From: Symbiodinium natans
Lineage: Eukaryota; Sar; Dinophyceae; Suessiales; Symbiodiniaceae
Assembly (NCBI GenBank): GCA_905221605.1
Contig: CAJNDS010002825.1
Span: 1 to 62,000, forward strand
DNA length: 62,000 bases
Direction of reading: 5' to 3'
Both the position numbers and the translations under genes were made by a program. Numbering within the stretch: the first letter of the stretch is position 1; each line of letters begins with the position of its first letter. Below are positions 49,693 through 58,076 of the stretch, piece after piece. Below the pieces are notes generated by a model. That model was not told the DNA's origin. It saw only the letters and a program-made list of their open reading frames with translations, and did not search any database.

Positions 49693-51372
49693 ATGAGAGC
49701 CCTAGATGTCCCGTCGGAAAGCGACTCCGATGAGGCGATTGCGCCGGCCCTACCTGTGCAGGCTACACAAGACGGGGTGAGTGAGCATGTTATAGTTGAA
49801 CAGGCAACTTTGCCCGTCATCAGACTGCCCTGGGAGTCGGGAGTTTTTCAAGAGATTTTTGCCAGGCCGTCGATCATAAGCGATGACCTGCCCACCCCCA
49901 CCATGTATGGTCAAGCTGAACTTCAACTGAGGGAGATCTCGGCGCAACAGTCGGTGAAGCGCCAGTGCCGAGTAGTCACACCTGACAAGGCCATTTTCTT
50001 GCAGGCAGTCAGGCGCAAGCCCGACAGAGACTTCGACGAGAAGTGTGAATACGTCTGGGGCCGAGCTGTCAAACTCTGGCTGACGCTCATGCTAGCGTCA
50101 CCCTCAGCCGGTAAGTTTGTCCAAAGTGTGTGCAGCATGGATGAGGAGGAAGCTCTCTCATCTATCAGAGATGTATTTGGTGTTAAGTCACCCCATACTG
50201 CACTGAAACGAGCCACATCTCTTATCAGATTCATGAAGTGGCTGAGACTAGGAGTAGACAGTCACGAACCGCTCATGCCTCCGGAGCCGATTCTTTACGC
50301 CTTCCTGAAGGAGCTGACCTGCAGGTCAACAAGGAAGCTGGCAGCTCTCGGGACGGTCCAAGCTTTGCGCCTAGCCCAGCATGTTCTAAGATGTCACAAC
50401 TTGGAGGCGGTTTTGTCACCACGAGTGGTGGGTGCAGCAGACCGTTCTGCAGGTGAGCACTTGCCTCAAAACCAGGCCCGTGATTTGACGGTTAGTGAAG
50501 TGCGACAGGTGGAAGAGGCCATACGTGCACAGGATGCCGACCCGATCGACAGATTTGCTGCAGGGGTCATGTGCTTCCAACTGTTCGCAAGGAACCGCTG
50601 GAGCGATGTAGCGTGCATTGACAGCCTTTCCTTTGATGTCACAGAAGTTGCTGGACGACCTGTCGGCTACGTAGAAGCCAGGGCACGCCATGTCAAACAG
50701 AGCAGCCAAGCGAAGAAAAAGAAGGCGCTGTTCATGCCATTGGTGGCACCTATTCAGGGAGTCAGCCCCGACTTCTCTTGGGCGCTTGAGTGGCGTCATG
50801 CTGCTCAGCTAGCAGGCATTGATCTGACAAAGCGACCGCTTGGGGCACTGCTCCCGGCACCGGGACCAGAGGGATCCTTCCTCAAACGACACATAGACAC
50901 AGCTGAGGCGTCGGACTGGCTGCATGGACTGCTCTTGAGGAGCGATCCCACCCGACAGCGCACCACGTCGCACTGTCTCAAGCACACGGTGCTGGGCTGG
51001 CTTAGTAGGTTTGGGATCCACGGTGAGACGCAGACTTTGCTAGCGCACCATAGCACAGGGCCCATGAGCGACCTAGCTTACTCTCGGGATGCGCTGAGTG
51101 GACCAATTCGCCAATTAGAACAGATGCTCCAACAGATACGTGAAGGGTCATTTCTTCCTGACGCTACCAGGAGTGGCTATTTTGTCAGGGAGAATGTTAG
51201 CGAGGCAGCTCCGTCCTGGAGCATGCTCAGTGAGTCACCAACTCTGGCCCGTCCGATGCCAACAACATGGGAAGGCCCCGACCGCATGGAGCAGGCCAGT
51301 GTCGAGGGGGAGGAGCAGCATGGAGCAAGTCAGCTTCGGACCGAAAAGAGTGGAGCCCACAACGGAAGGTGA
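49693..51372 (+). CDS. A: tyrosine recombinase
   Basis: 559 codons from the first ATG. The C-terminal half has the tyrosine-recombinase set: FARNRWSDVACIDSL (Arg I, near 50590), SHCLKHTVLGWLSRFG (HxxK/R box, 50970), TLLAHHST (51035) and AYSRDALSGPIRQLE with the nucleophile Tyr (51078). Such enzymes join circular or double-stranded cDNA to a target by cutting at identical short sites. The N-terminal half (TPDKAIFLQAVRR) resembles a DNA-binding SAM-like domain. The stop at 51372 lies in a Ser/Gly tail; a different open frame continues to 51766. Confidence 0.85.
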   Translation: MRALDVPSESDSDEAIAPALPVQATQDGVSEHVIVEQATLPVIRLPWESGVFQEIFARPSIISDDLPTPTMYGQAELQLREISAQQSVKRQCRVVTPDKAIFLQAVRRKPDRDFDEKCEYVWGRAVKLWLTLMLASPSAGKFVQSVCSMDEEEALSSIRDVFGVKSPHTALKRATSLIRFMKWLRLGVDSHEPLMPPEPILYAFLKELTCRSTRKLAALGTVQALRLAQHVLRCHNLEAVLSPRVVGAADRSAGEHLPQNQARDLTVSEVRQVEEAIRAQDADPIDRFAAGVMCFQLFARNRWSDVACIDSLSFDVTEVAGRPVGYVEARARHVKQSSQAKKKKALFMPLVAPIQGVSPDFSWALEWRHAAQLAGIDLTKRPLGALLPAPGPEGSFLKRHIDTAEASDWLHGLLLRSDPTRQRTTSHCLKHTVLGWLSRFGIHGETQTLLAHHSTGPMSDLAYSRDALSGPIRQLEQMLQQIREGSFLPDATRSGYFVRENVSEAAPSWSMLSESPTLARPMPTTWEGPDRMEQASVEGEEQHGASQLRTEKSGAHNGR

Positions 51373-51766
51373 CACCCGAGACCACAGGCCAGAGGCGGCT
51401 GTAGAGGTGGATGTGGCCAACGGGACAGCTCAGCAGCCTGGAATTACAGAATCTGGCGAAGCACCAGAAGACGAGAGAGATACGGTTTGCTCGGGGGCCG
51501 GCCTCGTGGCAACCGACGTCTTATCCCCCGTCTCCAGCTCTGACTCAGACACTGCGAGCTCCACGTCCATGGAAGAGGAGACGTGCGACCAAGCCCTCCC
51601 CGACGGCTTTGAGGCACTGCGAAATGTCAACTCGACAGTCGTGCACCTGCACAGGCCAGGTGCGGTGTCTCTGAAGTTTGGTCCGGTTGTGACAGAGAAC
51701 TTTTCTCGAGTATCCCATACTCTTGAAGGTTCAGTTTTGTGTAAGCGATGTTTTGCACAGGCATGA
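51320..51766 (+). CDS. A: overlapping acidic ORF, likely YR tail or separate small protein
   Basis: Overlaps the YR end in the +1 frame. From the ATG at 51320 (MEQVSFGPKRVEPT) it gives an acidic Ser/Glu region, then STVVHLHRPGAVSLKFGP and GSVLCKRCFAQA. The final CxxC could bind metal. May be reached by frameshifting, or be a YR C-terminus displaced by an indel. Confidence 0.4.
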   Translation: MEQVSFGPKRVEPTTEGDTRDHRPEAAVEVDVANGTAQQPGITESGEAPEDERDTVCSGAGLVATDVLSPVSSSDSDTASSTSMEEETCDQALPDGFEALRNVNSTVVHLHRPGAVSLKFGPVVTENFSRVSHTLEGSVLCKRCFAQA

Positions 51767-51877
51767 TCGGTAAAACAAAGAGTGACAGAGGGATGTGCAT
51801 CAGTGTCTGAAAAGCTTCAGCGTCGCCTCTCCGAGCTCTTGCCCGGGCCCGAGGTCAGAAATAGTGTCTGTCGAGCA

Positions 51878-53227
51878 ATGGCTAGCGCAGCAGATTCGGA
51901 GGCTTTCTTCAAGGAACATGCGGCCAGAGTAGGTATGGCTGAGGACGTGATAAACAAGCTAGTCGCACAAGGGATCAAGACGGTCAGCCAGGCAGCTTAT
52001 GCAGCGTCTCCGCCAGGACAACCGTTGACAGATGCATCGGTTGAAGCCCTCTTGACAAAAATAGGTGCTGCCAACCCAACTCTGGCGTTGGTGACCCAGG
52101 CGAAGCGGCTCCTCTTCGAATCGCAGACCATGGCCTTGTCTCATTTGAAGTCGGTTGTAGAGCAAAAACCGGAATCGATCGCTCGGCATATGCCTGGAGC
52201 TGAGCGCCATCAAAGGATGACGTGTCAGGCGACCAGGCTGGCGGGCATTGAGATCAAGAACGACCTAGAGCCGGCTCACTCCGTGTACGATGTCATAGCA
52301 ACGATGGTGGAGCACAGCTCCATCAAGTACCTGCACCCATCGAAGATTCCGACTCGTCAGCAGGAACTGTCCCAAACGAAAGGGACTAAGGAGCTGGCGC
52401 TTGATACTTCAGGAGCCAGCCTCACCATTACGGAGAAGGCTTCCTCGGCGCAAGCAAAACTGGGCACGGAAATGGCAACCTACCGCGCCATGCAGAGGCG
52501 TGGCTTAGCCTTCGATTTGGTAGGTATCCTCAGCTACAAGGTCCACGAGAAGTGGTTGCAGAAGGCATTCAGCCGGCTGCAAGACCCGGCGATACCAGGT
52601 TACGCCCCAGTCTCCCTTGCGCAGGTCCTTAGGGCAGACAAGGCTCTCTGGCTGGTACTCGCCCAGGCGAGCATCAAACTCGAACGGGCAGCACCAAACG
52701 CGGACTTGGCGACTCCTCGATGCCTGGACGATGCCTTCACAAAGGCCATGGAGGCAGCGGAAGTTAGCTTCCCGCTCCTGCCTCTGCCAGCGAATGCGGA
52801 GGCGATCTTTCCTGGAAAAGGCAAAGGCAAGGGTTTCGGTGGCTGGAAGCGGCAGCTTCCATGGGACGGCAAGGTTGGTCAGCCGCAGAAACTTGCCAGA
52901 TCCGAGTTCTGGGGAAAAGGAAGGAAAGGAAAAGAGAAGGGTGGCAAGAACCATGGCGGGGGCAAGGACCCGTGGGGTTCTAAGGAGGGTCGTCGCTGGA
53001 ACCAGTGGACGCGGGAAGGCAAAGGGTCGCAGACACCTATGCCTTTCAAGCTGAGAGGTGGTGTGGCCGTTACACCCCAAGGCGAGCCTATCTGCTTCGG
53101 CGCCAACCTCGGTGAATGCCAGGACGCTCCGTTGGGAGGCAAATGCGCTAAGGGCTGGCACGTGTGCTGCCGACCCAATTGCTTCGGCAAGCATGCATTC
53201 ATTGACCACCCAGGCAAGAAGGCCTGA
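51878..53227 (+). CDS. A: Gag-like ORF
   Basis: 450 codons from the first ATG (MASAADSEAF); the frame extends upstream to 51782 without ATG. Helical N-terminal two thirds (SEAFFKEHAARVGMAEDVIN, TLALVTQAKRLLFESQ), then a Gly/Lys/Trp-rich tract (GKGKGKGFGGW, GRKGKEKGGKNHGGGKDPWG) and Cys/His motifs CFGANLGEC, GGKCAKGWHVCC, CFGKHAFIDH. The layout, helical core then basic Gly tract then zinc motif, is that of a nucleocapsid protein. Ends 9 nt before the MT-RT ORF. Confidence 0.6.
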   Translation: MASAADSEAFFKEHAARVGMAEDVINKLVAQGIKTVSQAAYAASPPGQPLTDASVEALLTKIGAANPTLALVTQAKRLLFESQTMALSHLKSVVEQKPESIARHMPGAERHQRMTCQATRLAGIEIKNDLEPAHSVYDVIATMVEHSSIKYLHPSKIPTRQQELSQTKGTKELALDTSGASLTITEKASSAQAKLGTEMATYRAMQRRGLAFDLVGILSYKVHEKWLQKAFSRLQDPAIPGYAPVSLAQVLRADKALWLVLAQASIKLERAAPNADLATPRCLDDAFTKAMEAAEVSFPLLPLPANAEAIFPGKGKGKGFGGWKRQLPWDGKVGQPQKLARSEFWGKGRKGKEKGGKNHGGGKDPWGSKEGRRWNQWTREGKGSQTPMPFKLRGGVAVTPQGEPICFGANLGECQDAPLGGKCAKGWHVCCRPNCFGKHAFIDHPGKKA

Positions 53228-53236
53228 GGGGCGATC

Positions 53237-55594
53237 ATGCCTCCTGCTGTCGCGGATGATGACGCTTCGGCGTCGGAGAGCGATGGCAGCTTCCCGACCA
53301 AGGCACACCAGTGGGGTGAGAGAGCCTTGCCGGTTGTCAGCGCCTCAGACAAAGCTGCAGATCTTGACTCAGACAAACCTGCGATTTTCGACTCAATGTG
53401 TCACACTTCGGCCAACTCGAGTGCTGGAGAGGCACCCGACTGGAGCTTACACGAGGGTGTCATGAACAGTTTTTCTCCCAAGCAATTTTCAGCTCCCATT
53501 GAGGAGAGCTCTTTAGTTCAAATCAACGGTTCTGCGGTGGATAGTTTGGCAACGCCAGACAACTTGTCCGCTGATCAGCAACCAGCGAGCGATGCGACAC
53601 ACTTGCAGTGTGGGGGCCTGTCGTCGGGCGCGAAGCACATGCAGGAGTTTTGGTGCCTGGAGCTGTTCGCGGGCTCAGCTGGGATTACCGCCGCTATGGT
53701 GGCAGCTGGTCTTACAAAGAGCTTCGGTGTAGAATCCTCTCTGCGGCACGACCGCAAGGCGAAAGTACTTCGACTCGACATGCTCAAACCGCAATGCCAG
53801 AGCATGATCCTTAGGTGGATAAGATCACCAGGCTTGGCCCTGGTGTGGATGACACCCCCCCTTGGTACCAGCTCCAGGGCAAGGGAGCTGCCAGGGCCCC
53901 AGAACTCAGCGCCGCTTAGGGATGCCTGGCGCCCGGAAGGTGTGCCGACCCTGAAGGACGACGAGCTGCGTAGGGTTCAAGCAGCAAACCAGCTTTTCGG
54001 CTTCAGTGCGACAGTATGGCAATTGTGCTGCAGCCTGGGCATCATGTGTGTTATACAAAACCCGTACCGCAGTTGGATGTGGTTCGGCCAGGAAATGGTT
54101 GGCGTCTTGAGCATGGGATGCACCAAGGTGCTTGAAAGCCATGCATGCATGTTCGGCGCTGGACATAAAAGGCGCATGGCATTGGCAGTGAACAACGGCG
54201 CGTTCGATGCGCTTGCCCGTGAATGTGACGGGGCACACGAGCACGAGCAATGGAAGGACGAGCACGGTATCAGTCATGGATCTGAGGAGACTCTGCACCC
54301 AAGCGGACTCTGCAAGGCGGCTGCCCAGTGTGCAATAGGAGCCCTGCTCAAACAAGGTTTGTTGCCAGCGCCCCAGCAGACTGTCCAGTCAAGGAGCAGT
54401 CTGCCCTCAATGGCTTCACTGACTGCAGGCAACCGGACCAAAAGAGCAGCAGCCCAAAGGCTTGTCCCTGAATTCAAGGCCCAGTTCAAATCCAGGACAG
54501 CGAACTTGCTGACCAGCAAGGGATGGCATCCAGCGACAGCTCTCTGCCAACGGCCGCAATGGCTGCCCGCATCTCAGGAGGTTTTGATCAGCCCCCTGTC
54601 GGAGGACCACGAGGTCTACGTATCTGTTCCCTGGACATGTCAGGAGTTTTGTGCACAGGCGCGCAAGGTGGGTCACCCGAGTCATCTTGACTTGGGGCTC
54701 TCTGATCCTCTCAAGCGTACCACCGAACAGGTGGCTGCGGAGTCCCCCAGTTGCGTTATGCAGATTAGGGTACAACAGTGCAAGAGGTGGGCGCAGCGGG
54801 CTCAGGCATTGGAGGCCCAGGAAAGGATTGCCAAACAGGCCCTACCTAAGCATATCCGGGACTCACTCCGCAGCAAACGCATTCTTCTCTTTCAGGAGAT
54901 GTTGAGTGCGTCAGCATATCCTGATAAAGCTATTGGAGAGGACTTTCTGAAAGGTTTCCCCTTGACAGGGAGCCTCCCCCTACCGGAAGGCTGGGAACCA
55001 GACGTTCGTCCAGCACTCATGACAGATGCGGATCTGAGTGCACTCCACTGCGACAACAATGACAAGATCATACAAGAAGTCGTCCAAAACAGCAGATTTG
55101 TTCAGGAACTATGGGATAAGTCCATTCAGGAAAGAGACAAGGGATGGTCACAAGGTCCTTACCGCCTGGCCGACCTACCCGAGGATGCGCTGATCAGCAA
55201 GAGGTTTGGAATCCAACAAGGCCACAAACTCAGGCCGATCGACGACCTGAGCCAGAGCCTTATCAACATGGCTTTTGAATCGCACGGGAAAGTTCATGTT
55301 CATGATGCAGACGTCATCACAGCAGCACTGCTGATGTTTCGCCGACTGCACAAGGGCAAGCTTTTTGGCAAAACGTTGGATCTCAAGGCGGCCTACCGCC
55401 AACTACCCCTGGAGGAGCAGGCGCTCGACAAGGCTTTCATCGCAGTCAAGTGCCCTGAAACAGGCGAGGTAGTGTTTTTCAGGCTTGCCTTTCGGTGCCA
55501 CGGCAGCTGTACACTCCTTCATCAGAGTCTCCCTCGCCTTGTGCCACATAGGGAACGTCCTGTTTCGACTGCCTATGACCGCCTACTACGATGA
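53237..55594 (+). pseudogene. A: methyltransferase-like domain fused to RT (N-terminal part)
   Basis: 785 codons. Residues 137-390 form a Rossmann methyltransferase-like domain: FWCLELFAGSAGITAAMVAAG (motif I), VWMTPPLGTSSRARE near 205 and VIQNPYRSWMW near 272, as in C5-type enzymes (PPCxxxS, ENPxxSxLW). The expected catalytic Cys is Leu, so methylation is doubtful. RT begins at about 640: GHKLRPIDDLSQSLINMAF, LDLKAAYRQLPL (motif A, about 55378). A frame change at about 55485 moves the coding to the next ORF. Confidence 0.8.
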
Positions 55595-56069
55595 TTTCAC
55601 TCTTTTCAGCAGCGAGGAGCTTCGTAACTCCACCTCGGCCACCGTCGACATCATGTTCTCCCTGTTAGGTTTCGATTTTGACCGAGACGGTGATAAGGCA
55701 CAGGACCTGCACACGACTTTCCGAGCACTGGGGGTGCAATTTTCGTGCCTGGAGGACGAGGATCGGACTGTTCTTGTGTCAAATACAGAAGAAAGGCTTG
55801 AAGATGCAGTGGAAAAGCTTCAGGAGATCATCGAATCGGGTTCACTCACCCCCAAGTTGTGGGCGAAGATGCGCGGTCGTTTGGGTTTCATGAGCGGACA
55901 AATTGCCGGCAGACTTCCGCGAGCACTGTTGAGGGCAGTGACCGTGGCCGTGTCAGCTGCAGGGACCAACTGCAGCCACGGCCCTACAGAGAGTGTTGGA
56001 GTTCTTGAAAGGTGCGCAACCAAGGCGGCTCAGACCGGCACTACGAGACGTCATCTTTGTTTACACTGA
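55485..56069 (+). pseudogene. A: RT palm and thumb
   Basis: Continues RT as LPFGATAAVHSFIRVS (motif B) and MTAYYDDFTLFSSE (motif C, YYDD at 55584-55595), then a thumb-like part LGFMSGQIAGRLPRALLRAV. It overlaps the frames before and after, so two single-base indels break the polyprotein. Confidence 0.8.
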
Positions 56070-56571
56070 TGCATCGCAAGAGGGAGTAGACAACCTTGAT
56101 ATGGGGCTTGGTGCAGTGGTCCAGGACCACGAGGGAACCATCTTGGGGTGGTTTGGTCTGTTGCTCCCCCGTGACGTTGCTGAGGATATCTTGCGTGAAG
56201 GGAAGAAGTGCATCAATGAGTTAGAGAGTCTAACTGTAGCATTGACTGTTCGTCTCTGCGCGGCCATACTGCTACAGCGGCACGTGGTATTCTATCTCGA
56301 TAACGAGGCAGCCAGAGTGACATTGCTTCGGATGCAAAGTGAGAATGCCATGCTTGACGCAGTGGCCAAAATCTCAGCTGTCCACGAATCCGAACTGTCC
56401 TGCATTCCATGGTATGCACGTGTGCCGTCGCGCAGCAACATAGCTGATGCGCCGAGTCGCTGTTGTTTCCTGGGTCTGCCCAACTCTTGCAGGATCAAGG
56501 ACGATGTTACTGTGGAAGCATTGCGTGAGGTACTACGTCAGGCACGTCGCTTTGTTGCCCAGACTACTTGA
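55993..56571 (+). pseudogene. A: RNase H
   Basis: VFVYTDASQE-like start (56055), INELESLTVALTV, VVFYLDNEAARVTLL and NIADAPSR supply the D, E, D, D set of retroelement RNase H. It degrades RNA in the RNA/DNA hybrid. Ends TTTGTTGCCCAGACTACTTGA, 43 bp before the 3' block. Confidence 0.8.
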
Positions 56572-56614
56572 CCGAGGAAGGGATTTCTGTCTTCTTTTCT
56601 CCCCTTACCTAGGA

Positions 56615-56778
56615 GGGGTTTTTCGTGTTTTTGTACCCAGGAGACAGAAGACCTGCATAATGGACAGGTGGTCGATTCTGTACCCTTCCTCGGAAAAAGA
56701 GTTCGAATGGAGTGACTAAAGGAAATGAATATTCGAGAGGATGGAATACATTCATGGATGAATTTGGGAACAAAATAA
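56615..56778 (+). repeat. 164-bp 3' block of A
   Basis: Identical by eye to 57911-58074 at the end of B. GGGGTTTTTCG...GTACCC and ACCTGCATAATGGACAGGT can form hairpins. Ends GGGAACAAAATAA. A shared 3' end is what an RT would need to recognise both RNAs. Confidence 0.92.
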
Positions 56779-56843
56779 GGGCTTCGTACTCTTGAGTACA
56801 AACCTTTATTTTGAGAGAAAATTTTTCACCATGGAATGCGTGA
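56779..56843 (+). pseudogene. E2 ORF4 fragment between A and B
   Basis: Reads GLRTLEYKPLF, TGA, EKIFHHGMR in the frame that joins 46250 to 58077. This 65-bp scrap shows A and B entered E2 separately. Confidence 0.75.
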
Positions 56844-57021
56844 GAAATTTTTGGCTCAGCCCGAGAGGGCACTGAGAGTCAGATGAGCAAAATAAAAAGC
56901 CCCGCCCACCCACCCGGCAGTGAAGGTGTGATGCTGTTGCGGAGGACAGCCCGTCCGGTGCCTGACTCTCCCTTCCCGGGCCTGCAGCGCAGTGGCCCAA
57001 GCTAGTGCAGCCTGAGTTGCA

Positions 57022-57309
57022 ATGGACGCGCCCCCTAGGATCACGGCCCTGCAGATGAGAGCCTTCGAGATTTGGGTTCGTACATTGAGTATGGACCAGA
57101 TCGTCATGCTGGCCGAGCGCATCGAGGACGTCTTGGCAGATAGAGAGATAGAGATCCGTGAGCGATTGCAGGCCAGGCGTAACCTGTTGAATGCTACGCT
57201 ATCAACAGCTGCGAGCTCGTCCTCCACGCCGCAAGAAGCCCAGCCTAGTGAGCAACGTCCGAGTTCTTCGTCTCGTGACCAGTCTTGGGAATTCCTTGAC
57301 CCACAGTAG
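57022..57309 (+). CDS. B: 95-residue helical ORF
   Basis: MDAPPRITALQMRAFEIWVR, then a long charged helix (MLAERIEDVLADREIEIRER) and a Ser-rich tail. Coiled-coil-like; no family recognised. Confidence 0.5.
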   Translation: MDAPPRITALQMRAFEIWVRTLSMDQIVMLAERIEDVLADREIEIRERLQARRNLLNATLSTAASSSSTPQEAQPSEQRPSSSSRDQSWEFLDPQ

Positions 57310-57534
57310 TCGCAATCCCTCCTGACGGTCAGGCCCGCTGACGACGACCATGAGTGTAAAAGATGGTCCGACACACTCATATGCGCTGCATTGTCCCTTG
57401 TCAGTGACAGCGAAACCTGCCTCAGCTCACCAAGTGCTCCACCTTCGATCGGCTGCGGGCTCAAACTGCACGATGTTCTTCCCGCCCATGTTTGTGCTAG
57501 CTAACATAGGAGAGTCACCTGTTTGACTGTGAGT

Positions 57535-57849
57535 ATGAAGAGGGATGCTGAAGCTGCAAACCTTGAGGAGGGCACGAACCGCGAATCCAGGGCCCAATGG
57601 TTGGCAGTGATGGTCACCAATGTTCCGGTTGTGGAAGTTGTGCTCTGTAGAGTGGCGGCTACAGGAACAGTCGACGACATCAAGTTTGCGATTGCTGATG
57701 ACATATGGCATCGCACCGGGCATGATGTGAGAACTTCCAGTTTTCGTTTGGAGCTGCAAGGGCGACACGTGCCCTTTAGCACGAACCTCAGTGACTTACC
57801 TTTCACTCCGGGAGCTTGCTTGCACTTCGTTTTCCAACTCAGCCACTGA
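57535..57849 (+). CDS. B: ubiquitin-like domain protein
   Basis: 104 codons from ATG 57535. VPVVEVVLCRVAATGTVDDI, then KFAIADD, SSFRLELQGRHVPFSTNLSD and PGACLHFVFQL follow the ubiquitin-like pattern: two strands, the TVxxIK helix, LxLxGR, NLSDL and PGxxLhxVxxL. No C-terminal GG, so it cannot be conjugated in the normal way. Such folds also act as interaction modules. Assigned by pattern only. Confidence 0.5.
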   Translation: MKRDAEAANLEEGTNRESRAQWLAVMVTNVPVVEVVLCRVAATGTVDDIKFAIADDIWHRTGHDVRTSSFRLELQGRHVPFSTNLSDLPFTPGACLHFVFQLSH

Positions 57850-57910
57850 CAGGACGAATACTTAGGCGGAACCTCTGAGCTTAGACGGTGCGAAGTTTCA
57901 CATACCCGAC

Positions 57911-58074
57911 GGGGTTTTTCGTGTTTTTGTACCCAGGAGACAGAAGACCTGCATAATGGACAGGTGGTCGATTCTGTACCCTTCCTCGGAAAAAGAGTTC
58001 GAATGGAGTGACTAAAGGAAATGAATATTCGAGAGGATGGAATACATTCATGGATGAATTTGGGAACAAAATAA
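57911..58074 (+). repeat. 164-bp 3' block of B
   Basis: Same as 56615-56778. Confidence 0.92.
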
Positions 58075-58076
58075 GA

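Larger units (their letters stand above)
46241..56788 (+). mobile_element. A: tyrosine-recombinase retrotransposon with DinoSL 5' end and GGGCTTCGTA duplication
   Basis: The same 10 bp flank the insertion (46241-46250, 56779-56788); because DinoSL itself reads CGTAGCC, the true duplication is 6 to 10 bp. A begins with 20 nt of DinoSL and ends ...GGGAACAAAATAA without poly(A) or LTR. Content in order: unknown ORF, hairpin clusters, Arg/Ser-rich ORF, tyrosine recombinase, Gag-like ORF, methyltransferase-like plus RT, RNase H. YR, RT, RNase H and MT together define the DIRS class, but MT lies before RT here, and a target duplication is not expected of YR integration. Two frameshifts in RT/RNase H show that this copy is dead. 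Confidence 0.8.
56842..58076 (+). mobile_element. B: short relative of A with its own cargo
   Basis: 56844-58074, starting with the 60-bp 5' block (no DinoSL left) and ending with the 164-bp 3' block of A. Flanked by GA on both sides, which may be a 2-bp duplication or chance. Its middle (56904-57910) is not found elsewhere in the window and contains two ORFs. Without RT it would need A-type enzymes. Confidence 0.75.
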
